Shown piece by piece: positions 9,523 through 18,308 of a stretch of DNA of 46,354 nt (positions within the stretch are counted from its first letter, which is position 1; every line of letters begins with the position of its first letter). The DNA is taken from the NCBI GenBank assembly GCA_030378005.1, contig JAUCGF010000118.1, forward strand, positions 1-46,354, written 5' to 3'. Source of the DNA: Desulfococcaceae bacterium HSG9 (lineage in GTDB: Bacteria > Desulfobacterota > Desulfobacteria > Desulfobacterales > JAUCGF01). The notes below the pieces were generated by a model. It made no database searches, was not told where the DNA came from, and worked only from the letters and a program-made list of their open reading frames with translations. The position numbers were made by a program, and so were the translations under genes.

Positions 9523-9733
9523 TAAACCGCGCCGCCGATCCGCCCGGCGGCGTAAAAATCGTGTCAGTATCTGCCATTGTTGCCGAAGGCCGATGCCGTT
9601 TTGCTGGCAGTGCCGCTGCGGTTTTGGGATATGCCAATCCTGTCTGAATGAAAACGCCTGGGGCATGACTTGTAACGGCATTACTTGGCAATGTCCGGAT
9701 TGCGGCGATCAGAACGGATTGGGAAATCAGTGA
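9506..9733 (+). CDS. Small cysteine-rich zinc-ribbon protein
   Basis: A 75-residue protein with a basic N-terminus (RRRSARRRK) and a dense set of cysteines: CHCC, CWQCRCGFGICQSC, MTC and CPDCG, enough for two or three metal sites. The ending CPDCGDQNGLGNQ resembles rubredoxin/zinc-ribbon knuckles. The start lies inside the upstream CoA-binding gene (17 bp overlap), suggesting translational coupling. Small proteins of this kind appear in deltaproteobacteria without assigned function. The cysteine pattern and coupling argue that it is expressed; the function is unknown. Confidence 0.75.
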   Translation: MPDSSDKPRRRSARRRKNRVSICHCCRRPMPFCWQCRCGFGICQSCLNENAWGMTCNGITWQCPDCGDQNGLGNQ

Positions 9734-9839
9734 GTGGGACAGAATTTGATTCAGGTCGTATTTTGGCCGCACCTATGATTTTTTAGGCCAAGGGCTTCGT
9801 TGGAGAACTGTCGGGTCAGACTTAAAAAAAGTGTAGAGA

Positions 9840-11150
9840 ATGCAGATGTTTGATAGCGTTATTTATAATTGCGCCATTATTACAGTGAATCCCCGTTTTG
9901 ACATTATATCCGACGGTGTGATTGGTATCAAAGATGGCCGCATCGCAATCGTTGAGGCGCGTGACGCAAATCAGCCATTACCTTTGGCAACCGACCGGTT
10001 AGACGCTAAAGGCGGAATTATCATGCCCGGTCTGGTCAACACGCATACACATCTGCCGATGACGCTGTTTCGCGGTCTGGCTGATGATTTGCCGCTTCAT
10101 ACATGGTTGAATGAACATATCTTTCCGGCTGAAAAAAAATCAATCTGTCCTGAATCCGTTTATGCCGGAACGCTTTTGGCGTGTGCGGAGATGCTGCTTT
10201 CCGGAACCACTTGCTGTTGTGATGGCTATTTTTTTGAAGATGATACGGCCAGGGCGATTGCAGTTGCCGGTATGCGTGCCGTAGCGGCTCAGGGCGTCAT
10301 TGATTTTCCTGCACCGGGTATTCCGAATCCGAGCTTAAACATTCAGACCGCGTCCGCGTTTGTGGATAAATGGCAAGGCGCATATTCTACAATCACTCCT
10401 TCAATTTTTTGTCATTCCCCTTACACATGTTCATCTGAAACATTGAAAGCGGCTAAAAAAACAGCGCGTGCCAAAGATATACTTTTTCAAATCCACGTTG
10501 CTGAAACCAAGGCCGAAAGGGAAAACTGCCTGGCGGAACACGGAGTTACGCCGATCAAATATCTGGAAACTCTTGGAATATTGGATCAGAAAACTCTTTT
10601 GGCTCACACTATATGGGTGGATGAGGATGATATTGAAATTATCGCCAAAAACGGAGCCAATATTTCAATTACAACTGAAAGTGAAATGAAACTGGCTTCC
10701 GGTATCGCGCCACTGCCTGAATTTATAAAGGCCGGACTGACCGTGGGACTGGGAACCGATGGATGCGCCAGTAATAACGATCTTGATCTGTTCCGGGAAT
10801 TGGATGTAACGGCCAAACTTCATAAAGTGAATACTGGTGACCCTTGTGTGGCGGATGCGGAAACTGTTATTAAACTGGCAACAATCGGTGGCGCTAAAGC
10901 AATCCTCCTCGATCATCTGATTGGCTCTGTCGAACCCGGTAAACAGGCTGACCTGATTATTATTGACACCCATAAACCGCACCTGACACCGGTTTATAAT
11001 CTGCCGTCTTTGATTGTTTATGCCGTAAGCGGCGCGGATGTCAGAGATGTGCTGGTATCTGGAAAAGCTGTGGTGCGTAATCGACAGTTACTGACATCCG
11101 ATGTCAACACAATTATGGCTGATGTTAATCGGATGCGAATCACTGATTAA
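9840..11150 (+). CDS. Amidohydrolase, MtaD / aminodeoxyfutalosine-deaminase-like
   Basis: A 436-residue cytoplasmic metal-dependent deaminase of the TRZ/ATZ group. Zinc-binding H69 and H71 are in NTHTHLPMTLFRGLADD, a third histidine in FQIHVAETKAE, a fourth in LLAHTIWVDE, and the catalytic Asp in LGTDGCASNNDLDLF. The group deaminates 5-methylthioadenosine, S-adenosylhomocysteine or 6-aminodeoxyfutalosine. With a UbiD-like gene 5 kb away, an MqnX role in futalosine menaquinone synthesis is possible but not shown. A second ATG at 9846 is spaced better from AGAGA (9835-9839) and may be the true start. Confidence 0.88.
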   Translation: MQMFDSVIYNCAIITVNPRFDIISDGVIGIKDGRIAIVEARDANQPLPLATDRLDAKGGIIMPGLVNTHTHLPMTLFRGLADDLPLHTWLNEHIFPAEKKSICPESVYAGTLLACAEMLLSGTTCCCDGYFFEDDTARAIAVAGMRAVAAQGVIDFPAPGIPNPSLNIQTASAFVDKWQGAYSTITPSIFCHSPYTCSSETLKAAKKTARAKDILFQIHVAETKAERENCLAEHGVTPIKYLETLGILDQKTLLAHTIWVDEDDIEIIAKNGANISITTESEMKLASGIAPLPEFIKAGLTVGLGTDGCASNNDLDLFRELDVTAKLHKVNTGDPCVADAETVIKLATIGGAKAILLDHLIGSVEPGKQADLIIIDTHKPHLTPVYNLPSLIVYAVSGADVRDVLVSGKAVVRNRQLLTSDVNTIMADVNRMRITD

Positions 11151-11213
11151 CTTTCAAACGATTTTGCAATTGAAAACCATTCTTGTCGATTGTCTGAGGT
11201 GTCGCTATAACAC

Positions 11214-11951
11214 CTAATAATTATAAAAGCGGATTAATTTTGTCGGTGATACGCCCGTTAGATAAATCAGCATGATAAACCAGTTTCTTAAGGTACAATA
11301 CAACACGCCTTCTTTTTGCCAACGCCGGGAGGAAGTCTTTACTTTATCAGGTATAATTTTTATTTTGTAACGTTTTTTTTTAATGCGCCGCATCAGTTCG
11401 ACATCTTCCATAATAGGTATAACTTGAAAGCCGCCGATACGGAAAAAAAAACTTTTTTTAATAAAAATTGCCTGATCACCGTAAGGGATGCGTGTGATGC
11501 GGGATCTGAGGGATGCAAAGGCGGCAATAATTTTATAAACTTGACGATCAGATTGAATACTTAGATCGAAAGCGCCTCCCACAACATGATTGTCCGCTAA
11601 AGCGGCGCGAATTGCGTTAGTGGCATTGTTCGGCAAATAGGTGTCGCTGTGCAAAAAAACAAGCACATTGCCGTTTGCCGCAACTGCGCCTTGATTCATC
11701 TGCAAGCCGCGGCCTTTAGATGATCGAACCTTCACAACATCCGGCTCGTTAACGACCTTTAACGTATTTCCCGAAGAAGCGCCATCTACAAGGATAATTT
11801 CACAATCATCCCCCATGCCGGAGTTTTTTAAATGCGCCAAGGTCGTGTTTATCGTTTTCGTTTCGTTTAAAACCGGTATGATAATGGAAATCAGAAAAGC
11901 TGAGTTTTCTATATTTTCCAATTTTTTTATTCCAGTTGTTTTGATGCCCAA
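11214..11951 (-). CDS. Family 2 glycosyltransferase (TIGR04283-like)
   Basis: A 245-residue GT-A glycosyltransferase. The nucleotide-sugar region starts ISIIIPVLNETKTI, the metal-binding acidic site is in VFLHSDTYLP, and MEDVELMRRIKK supplies the acceptor-side ED motif. The C-terminal helix is hydrophobic. The pattern matches the rSAM/selenodomain-associated transferase group (TIGR04283). Its start lies within the oleC gene (25 bp overlap), so it is the last gene of the ole operon. Whether it acts on the Ole product, or is simply co-transcribed, cannot be told. Confidence 0.85.
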   Translation of the reverse strand: MGIKTTGIKKLENIENSAFLISIIIPVLNETKTINTTLAHLKNSGMGDDCEIILVDGASSGNTLKVVNEPDVVKVRSSKGRGLQMNQGAVAANGNVLVFLHSDTYLPNNATNAIRAALADNHVVGGAFDLSIQSDRQVYKIIAAFASLRSRITRIPYGDQAIFIKKSFFFRIGGFQVIPIMEDVELMRRIKKKRYKIKIIPDKVKTSSRRWQKEGVLYCTLRNWFIMLIYLTGVSPTKLIRFYNY

Positions 11952-13597
11952 ACGGCCAGCTTTTCTCTGAAAATTTTGGAATTATGGCGTACATCAACCG
12001 GAAAGTCATTGTGAAACAAAATCATGTCAATATCTTTAGTCTGCTCATTTAAAACGGCAAGTTCAAGGAGTTCCTGTCTGATTTGAGATTTGTTCTTATC
12101 ATCCTGATCAGGGTGGAGTTCAATGATAATGACCGGTGTTTGTTCCGGTAGGTCCCCTATGCCGACTAAAGCGCTGCGGAACACATTGGGATGGTTATTA
12201 AAAATGGATTCACAAGGAATCGTAAAAAGGGTTTCCTGTGCCGTTACAACACGATGATTTTTACGACCGCAGAACCAGATACGGCCGCGTTTATCTTGCC
12301 ATCCCAAGTCTCCCATACGATGCCACACCGTGCCGTCGGTCTTGATTTTAGCAAGCAGATCGTCCATCGGGCTTTCAAAATAGGATTGGGTGACCACGTC
12401 GCCTCTGACTGCGATTTCACCGATTTCACCATTTTGCAGGACTAAATCATCAGACCATATACGGATCGGATCATCATAAATATTTATGATTTTAACTTCA
12501 ATTCCCTTAATGGGACGTCCCACACATATTCCGTAGCCTTTTTTCGTAAGTTCTGCTGTTTTTGAGAGGATTTCATTAGAGCCGATAACGATCACGGGCA
12601 TAGCTTCAGTGGCTCCATAAGGTGTAAAAATTTCGGCATCCTTATCCAAAACCGGGTTAAGGCTGTTAAGAATATCAGGTGTTACCGGTGCGCCGGCACA
12701 AATAATCCGCTTTAATGACGGGAGTTTGATATTTTTACGGTTACTATAAGCACCAAGACGGCGAAGCAGCGCCGGAGAAGCGAACATATTGGTCACACCA
12801 TGATTGAAGATGGCTTCAAGCAGTTTCTGAGGTTCGGCTTGCGCCGGTTTGGTCGGGTCCATATCGGGTATAACGGCTGTCATCCCCATAGCGGGATCAA
12901 AAAGAGCGAAAAGAGGAAACGTGGGAAGATCGATTTCATCAGAACTGATCTCGAAACGCGAACGGATGTGACGCACCTGAGCATCGAAGGTTGCGTGTGT
13001 ATAAACAACCCCTTTAGCCGGTCCGGTGCTGCCGCTTGTAAAAAGAATCGCGGCAGTTTCATTATTTTGAACCTGCGCCAAAGGATAGGGTTTCCATGGT
13101 CGATAACGCAGCTCATCCAGTTTTACCCCTCCCCATAACCAGCGGCGTCCGACAGTCACCCATTTTCTGACCGTTTTAAAATGTTTAGGATAAATTTTAC
13201 GCATCAGATGAGCGCGTGGAATGCCGATAAACGCTTCCGCACGGCTAACCCCCAGACACCGAAGCATCGGTTTAATCCCCATCCCCGGATCGACAATAAC
13301 CGGAATGATTCCAGCTTTAAAAAGCGCAAAAGTCAAAGTGATAAATTCCAAACCGGGCGTTACCATTAAAACTGTTCGCATACCTTGTGTGATACCTGCC
13401 GCTTCCAGTCCATGTGCCAGACAGTCCGATTCTTTATCTAATTGCCGCAACGTCATGTGTATATAGCGAACAAGTCCGTCTTCATTCCTTCCGGCAGGAG
13501 CCACCACCGCTTTTTTGTAGGGTTGAATTTGGGCCATTCTACGCAAATGACCGGCAATATTGGCAATGTTATTTAAATCGGATGAATTTTCAGACAT
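11927..13597 (-). CDS. oleC: OleC, beta-lactone synthetase (AMP-binding superfamily)
   Basis: A 556-residue ANL-superfamily enzyme. The ATP-binding P-loop is ILFTSGSTGPAKG (184-196), followed by the GATEAMPV region and the late RMGDLGWQD motif. The N-terminus (HLRRMAQIQPYKKAVV) and overall length fit OleC, which converts beta-hydroxy acids to beta-lactones with ATP in olefin biosynthesis, rather than an acyl-CoA ligase. It sits downstream of oleB and oleA, which supports the call. The usual ketoreductase partner OleD is missing from the window. Confidence 0.9.
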   Translation of the reverse strand: MSENSSDLNNIANIAGHLRRMAQIQPYKKAVVAPAGRNEDGLVRYIHMTLRQLDKESDCLAHGLEAAGITQGMRTVLMVTPGLEFITLTFALFKAGIIPVIVDPGMGIKPMLRCLGVSRAEAFIGIPRAHLMRKIYPKHFKTVRKWVTVGRRWLWGGVKLDELRYRPWKPYPLAQVQNNETAAILFTSGSTGPAKGVVYTHATFDAQVRHIRSRFEISSDEIDLPTFPLFALFDPAMGMTAVIPDMDPTKPAQAEPQKLLEAIFNHGVTNMFASPALLRRLGAYSNRKNIKLPSLKRIICAGAPVTPDILNSLNPVLDKDAEIFTPYGATEAMPVIVIGSNEILSKTAELTKKGYGICVGRPIKGIEVKIINIYDDPIRIWSDDLVLQNGEIGEIAVRGDVVTQSYFESPMDDLLAKIKTDGTVWHRMGDLGWQDKRGRIWFCGRKNHRVVTAQETLFTIPCESIFNNHPNVFRSALVGIGDLPEQTPVIIIELHPDQDDKNKSQIRQELLELAVLNEQTKDIDMILFHNDFPVDVRHNSKIFREKLAVWASKQLE

Positions 13598-13632
13598 AGC
13601 ATTGATTTTTAGCCTTTTAAAATTAGATATCG

Positions 13633-14571
13633 TCAGTTACAACTTGAAACAGGATTGTTTTTTAAAAAATTTTTGATAAGAAAAAGAATTTCGCGTGGTT
13701 TATCCTCCAAAATATAATGTCCGGCATCTGCAAAGGAGTGGACATGAGCGTGGGGAAAACGCCGCCGCCATTCATTAAGATACGCCAGGTCAAAAACAAA
13801 ATCCTGTAATCCCCAGCAAATCAGCATGGGAAGATGGGAAAGATTAGACAACCCCGAATCTGTCGCACGTACCAAAGCATAACTGGGGTCTTCGGGTTTC
13901 ATCGGAATATCACGTACAAAATTGAAAACCGCAACCCTGTTGCTCCAACTGTTGTAGGGGGCGATTAGCCCTGTTCGTACCGCCTGAGGCAATTTTTTAG
14001 CCGAAGCCATATATAAAGCGGCATAAGCAAAAAGATTCAATCCCTGTACGGCCGGTTTCGACAACAAGGTGAAATTGCGCACCAGTGCCAATCGTAAGGG
14101 AAGTTTTTTTCGCTGAGTTCCCAAATGGGGCGGGTGAAAAGCGGCTGTGTTCATCAAGACAATACGTGCGATTCTACCAGGATTTCGTAACGCATACGCC
14201 ATTGCAATCATTCCGCCCCAGTCATGTCCCACCAACGTAATACCGGTGTTAATGCCCAAACGACAGATAAATTCTTCCAGATTATCCACGCGATTTTTTA
14301 AAGTGTAAGGATAACGATCAGAACCCGGTTTTTCAGAAAGACCACAACCGATATGATCCGGAACAATTATATGGTAAGACGAAGAAAGCCCTTTGATGAG
14401 TTTACGAAAATAAAACGACCAGGTCGGATTCCCATGTACGGCCACCACCGGTTCACCGTTACCTTCATCAATATAGTGATATTGCAGAGAAGTGCCGAGT
14501 TTCATATAATGTGATTGAAACGGATATAAATGGCGGAAAGGTACCAAGTTAATCGGTTTGTTTTTTACCAT
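13633..14571 (-). CDS. oleB: OleB, beta-lactone decarboxylase (alpha/beta hydrolase)
   Basis: A 312-residue alpha/beta hydrolase of the haloalkane-dehalogenase-like branch. The nucleophile is D117 in LVGHDWGGMIA, the oxyanion motif is HGNPTWSFYF (46-55), and the late AGHYILED supplies the catalytic His. An Asp nucleophile and this HGNPTWSF motif are shared by OleB, which decarboxylates cis-beta-lactones to cis-olefins, and by haloalkane dehalogenases; the neighbours decide in favour of OleB. It overlaps oleA by 7 bp. No signal peptide. Confidence 0.9.
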   Translation of the reverse strand: MVKNKPINLVPFRHLYPFQSHYMKLGTSLQYHYIDEGNGEPVVAVHGNPTWSFYFRKLIKGLSSSYHIIVPDHIGCGLSEKPGSDRYPYTLKNRVDNLEEFICRLGINTGITLVGHDWGGMIAMAYALRNPGRIARIVLMNTAAFHPPHLGTQRKKLPLRLALVRNFTLLSKPAVQGLNLFAYAALYMASAKKLPQAVRTGLIAPYNSWSNRVAVFNFVRDIPMKPEDPSYALVRATDSGLSNLSHLPMLICWGLQDFVFDLAYLNEWRRRFPHAHVHSFADAGHYILEDKPREILFLIKNFLKNNPVSSCN

Positions 14572-15632
14572 TGAAGCCCCAGCATAATACAGTTGAGTCC
14601 ACTGCCGATTCCCAGAAAACCGACCGCATCGCCGGGTTGCAAAAATTCACGCTCTTGCGCAATCGCCGCGGTAATGGGCAGGGAAACGGTACCGATATTG
14701 CCTAAATGTTTAAAAGTGGAAAAATCCTTTTTTTCCGGCACGCCAATGGATTGGAGAATGGTTTTCTGATGAGCGGCACCAACCTGGTGCGTAATAACTT
14801 TATCCGGCTTGTTACCATTCCAGTCCATTTCTTTGATAAATGCTTTATACGTTTCTATTCCCAAGTTCACTCCGTTTTTTAAGACCGCTACTGAATCGGT
14901 TTCCATGATGTGATGGCCGCTATCCGGATATTTCGGGTCAGGTCCCCATCGGCATAGGCCATGATATTGAGATGCGTTTCTGACGATGCCGCCCAAAAGT
15001 TGGGAGCGATGTTTTGAATTTGATTTTAGTTCGCTCCTATGTCCGTAGGTTCCGTCACTTAAAAGCACGGCAACCGCACCGGAACCGCCGGTTAAAGTGG
15101 CAATTGAATTTATAAATGTGGGCATGTCGCGATTAAGGAGCATACGTTCAATGGTATGATCGACAATTTTACGAGCGGATTCACAGGAAACGACCAGTCC
15201 CGCCCGAATCTGTTTTAATTCAATGGCATTGGCAATTTGAATTATGCCATTGATTACGCCGAGACAGGCATTGGAGACATCATAAATCTGAGTTTCAGGG
15301 TTTAGGTTAAGACCGTGGGCAATAGCACAAGCGGCAGCGGGTTCAAGATTTTCACGACACACGCCCCCATAAATCAGGGTATCTATATCTTGAACCGGAA
15401 CAGCGGACGCATTAATCGCCTTTTGGCCCGCCAGAATCGCGCCTTCCTCTATGGGAAATTCGGGTGTCCAGAACCGACGTTCGCGGATACCGGTCAGTGA
15501 TTCCAGTTGTCCTTTTTGAAAATGCAACGCTTGATAGAGCGGTTCAAGGCGCTTTTCAATATCATCTGAGGTTACGATGTAAGGAGCCAATTCATAACCG
15601 AAGGACTCAATGTAAACTTTTGAATATCGCAT
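14565..15632 (-). CDS. oleA: OleA, long-chain acyl-CoA thiolase-fold condensing enzyme
   Basis: A 355-residue thiolase-superfamily enzyme that condenses two fatty acyl-CoAs head to head into a 2-alkyl-3-ketoalkanoate, the first step of hydrocarbon synthesis. The catalytic Cys is in IYDVSNACLGVINGI (C123), the His in VITHQVGAAHQ and the Asn in HLGNIGTVSLPI, completing the Cys-His-Asn triad. I start at ATG 15632; an upstream TTG at 15656 adds eight residues but lacks a ribosome site. First gene of oleA-oleB-oleC-glycosyltransferase. The product depends on the native fatty acids: in polyunsaturated producers it is a polyene hydrocarbon. Confidence 0.9.
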   Translation of the reverse strand: MRYSKVYIESFGYELAPYIVTSDDIEKRLEPLYQALHFQKGQLESLTGIRERRFWTPEFPIEEGAILAGQKAINASAVPVQDIDTLIYGGVCRENLEPAAACAIAHGLNLNPETQIYDVSNACLGVINGIIQIANAIELKQIRAGLVVSCESARKIVDHTIERMLLNRDMPTFINSIATLTGGSGAVAVLLSDGTYGHRSELKSNSKHRSQLLGGIVRNASQYHGLCRWGPDPKYPDSGHHIMETDSVAVLKNGVNLGIETYKAFIKEMDWNGNKPDKVITHQVGAAHQKTILQSIGVPEKKDFSTFKHLGNIGTVSLPITAAIAQEREFLQPGDAVGFLGIGSGLNCIMLGLQW

Positions 15633-16011
15633 TCTGCTTGCAACTATAATGATCAAATGTTATAAATTCAAATTTTTTATTATAACAATATTGCATTGAG
15701 AATCAATCTAAAAGAAAGATTTTTATCGTTTTTTTATGAATTGCCCGCTAATCATTGCATGATAGGATTGTTTTTATAAGGATGATACCACAAAATCGTT
15801 GTATCTTGGCGTAAGAAGCGATTTAAACTTGACACATAACGATCTTCTTGCAATACACTATATATCATATTAATTAAATATAAATTGATTTTATGAATTG
15901 AACTTATTTTTATTTTTATTTATATATGTTCTTTCACTCTTGATGCCTATATGTTAATTAAGTGATAGTGTTAAAGTGAACAAACTTACAAATTTTAAAA
16001 AGGAGGTAATT
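15633..16011. promoter_or_regulatory. Divergent promoter region between ole operon and membrane-protein gene
   Basis: About 380 bp of very AT-rich DNA separating two divergent genes. A TTGACA at 15829-15834 is followed 19 bp later by TACACT, a possible sigma-70 promoter for the plus-strand gene, though the spacing is long. A strong Shine-Dalgarno AGGAGG at 16001-16006 lies 5 nt before ATG 16012 and fixes that start. No operator palindrome was identified. Confidence 0.35.
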
Positions 16012-17106
16012 ATGACGAAACCGTTGGACAGTAGCAATGACACCGGAAAAATGTCGGAAGACAGCGGTGATCAAACACAATCTTTGGAAAGCGGTGGTGA
16101 TGAAGAGCATATTTCTTTTCGTTACAAGGAAATACGCGCCAACTATTTGCAGACCAAAGCCAACATTAGTAGACTAGAGTCAATTGAGGACAATATTTCC
16201 AAAGATGTGTATGACAACCTTGTTTATGATCAGCAGATGGATTTGGATGAACTTGAACCTGAAATGAGGTCATTGGAAAAACAGATTAAAAAAAGTATAT
16301 TCGAACTAACCAATGACATTGATAGGATTATTGATGAAACCGGAAATAATGTACGTAAGCTTGAAACAAGTAAGAAGATGTATAAAAACGGGATCATTGA
16401 TAAACCGAAACACAAACAGGAAGTCAAAGCGATTCACCAAAGGAAGAAAGAGTTAGAAGCTCTTAAACAGATTAAAAACAGAGAGTTGGGACTGTTAAAC
16501 TACGCTATTGAGGAACCAACAGTAGAAGTAATCCAACCGCCTGAGAGTATTCAGAGTTATAGTATTAAGTTTTTGATCTTTACCGCTACAACACAGTTCC
16601 TAGCTCTTATTTTCTGGTTCCTGTATCAAGGGCTGAATATAAGTTGGATTGGTTTAGGTGGATTAATACCATATTGCCACTATGCTCTTCAAATAATTGT
16701 TCTGTTCTGCGTTTTTTATCTGTTTATAGGCACTAGAGCGCGTTCTGTCCGCTATTTTGTAACAGCTGGCATTTTCCTGATAGGATTCGGAATTATTTTC
16801 ACCCACATGGGGATCCGTCTAAATAATATCTTAGAACCAGATTACAACAAAATTACAAATGCAATTTGTTTAGCCTCGGCAAACACTGCTCAAGAGGGTG
16901 AAAAAACAGCACCTGCACCGGATGCTAAACAGGGCGACACTGAGGCTTCCCCAGAAGATGGTGGTACGAAACTGCCTCCTTTTCTTAATTATTGGGCGGC
17001 GGTGAATTTAACTATAGCGCTGTTTATCTTTATCCTCGCGTCAATGCGAACTTTTATTAACGGGCTTAAATATGATTATCGTGAGCAGCAGCAGTTGCAG
17101 CTATGA
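16012..17106 (+). CDS. Coiled-coil protein with four predicted membrane helices, unknown function
   Basis: A 364-residue protein with no recognised family. Residues about 25-165 are highly charged and predicted coiled coil (many E/K heptads). They are followed by three hydrophobic helices (SIKFLIFTATTQFLALIFWF, then a segment around ALQIIVLFCVFYLF, then YFVTAGIFLIGFGIIF), an acidic/proline-rich loop (EGEKTAPAPDAKQG), a fourth helix (AAVNLTIALFIFILAS) and a Gln-rich tail. The AGGAGG 5 nt upstream fixes the start; an earlier GTG at 15976 is less likely. It is monocistronic by spacing. A membrane-anchored scaffold or sensor is conceivable but not supported by motifs. Confidence 0.75.
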   Translation: MTKPLDSSNDTGKMSEDSGDQTQSLESGGDEEHISFRYKEIRANYLQTKANISRLESIEDNISKDVYDNLVYDQQMDLDELEPEMRSLEKQIKKSIFELTNDIDRIIDETGNNVRKLETSKKMYKNGIIDKPKHKQEVKAIHQRKKELEALKQIKNRELGLLNYAIEEPTVEVIQPPESIQSYSIKFLIFTATTQFLALIFWFLYQGLNISWIGLGGLIPYCHYALQIIVLFCVFYLFIGTRARSVRYFVTAGIFLIGFGIIFTHMGIRLNNILEPDYNKITNAICLASANTAQEGEKTAPAPDAKQGDTEASPEDGGTKLPPFLNYWAAVNLTIALFIFILASMRTFINGLKYDYREQQQLQL

Positions 17107-17372
17107 TGGTCCGATTATTGTTTTATTTTGACATTCTTAACAAGAAATAAAAAAGCGATGATTTTTTAAATAACTAACGACGTATAAACAAATCGTACTC
17201 GTTCCTAATCTGGGAATTGGGGGCGGGTACGAAAAATTTTGCGTGTTCTATATTGTAGGCATCCTCTTTAGACGTTATATTCGACATCCTTCATTTACCG
17301 GTTCACACTTTAAATCGCCATAAAGGGGTATGAAAATCATTTTTCGCATTGATTGAATTTAGTGTGAAAAAT

Positions 17373-17499
17373 CACTGTACAGGACAAAAAATGGTAACAT
17401 ATTGATATTATTGAAAATGGCAATTCCGGTTAAAACAGGATAACTGTCTGATATTAAATATTATTCAGAATTATATATAAATTTTTGTCCTGTACAGTG
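17373..17499. mobile_element. MITE-like element with 18-bp perfect terminal inverted repeats
   Basis: A 127-bp AT-rich segment bounded by perfect inverted repeats: CACTGTACAGGACAAAAA at 17373-17390 and its complement at 17482-17499. It is flanked by GTGAAAAAT on the left (17364-17372) and GTGAAAATT on the right (17500-17508), a 9-bp candidate target duplication with one mismatch. It has no coding capacity, as expected of a non-autonomous element moved by a transposase elsewhere. The parent insertion sequence family was not identified. Confidence 0.6.
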
Positions 17500-18031
17500 G
17501 TGAAAATTATACTTTAGCGCACTCTTTTATTCGTTTTTTTAGCATTTCTAAAAGTAATGATAAGCATTTACTGAGTTTGTTTATCCTCTCTAAAATAAAT
17601 TGATCCTTCCGTTACAATTGAACGGAGCTTTTTTCCGCTCAATTAAGAATCATCGCCTGCCTTGCTGTACTTGACGAGGATGCAACCTATTTCACGTTCG
17701 TTTCAAAACATATTTAGCAATGAACGATTCAAAGCAGTAATAGTATTCTAATTGGATTTTCCAAGCAGCCTCCAAGTTAAAACTGAAGTTCTAAGAGTTT
17801 TTAAAAGCCCTCGTAGTTTAAATCTTAAAAAACTTGTGTTCCGCTATTAGACTTGTCGCCAAATCAAACTCGTTGTTTTTGCTGATATAAATTTAAATTC
17901 TGCGAAAGTGACCACTTTATTTGTATTGAATTTATAACTGAATATTTCTATTGCGGACTGGACTCAGGTGACACCGGCTACCCGATAATTTTCGCTTTTA
18001 TTAACACGCAAACCTCTAATTTTTGCTATAA

Positions 18032-18186
18032 TCAGTAGATGGAAAGTTCAGGAGTGCAAAAATTAAGTGCAACGATTTTTTGCATCCGGCACCCCCGGAT
18101 GCTTGCAGATTCAGGTGCCGGCAAAAAGCCGCTTCACTTAATTTTTGCGCTCCATACCGTATTTTCAGGCATTTTCCATCTACTGA
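18032..18186. repeat. Long nested hairpin of the AGGAGTGC family
   Basis: Outer arms TCAGTAGATGGAAA (18032-18045) and its complement (18173-18186) enclose a second pair of arms, GGAGTGCAAAAATTAAGTG (18051-18069) and 18135-18153 with one mismatch. Inside is a third stem around CATCCGG...CCGGATG. It shares the GGAGTGC / GC(A/G)CTCC edge with the hairpins at 38951, 39110 and 46101, but the inner sequence differs. Confidence 0.6.
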
Positions 18187-18308
18187 TAATATTTTTTGCA
18201 CCTATTTTTAACTCATTATATTTTTACAAGAAAAATATCATGCCCATAACTCTAAACAAAGTTGTACAAGAAGCAATAAAAAAACGATCAAGGTTCCCCT
18301 ACATTTGA

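Larger units (their letters stand above)
17107..18308. other. 1.2-kb AT-rich non-coding stretch with repeats
   Basis: No convincing gene. It contains a MITE-like element (17373-17499) and a long nested hairpin (18032-18186), both listed separately. The part between them shows no ribosome site with an open frame of useful length. A plus-strand frame at 18039-18308 runs through the hairpin and is not believable. Confidence 0.5.

Noticed and set aside
13633..14571. Haloalkane dehalogenase
   Set aside because: Motifs are shared with OleB and the adjoining oleA and oleC make OleB the better call.
18039..18308. Plus-strand frame of 89 codons
   Set aside because: Runs through both arms of a long hairpin repeat, has no ribosome site and no protein-like pattern.
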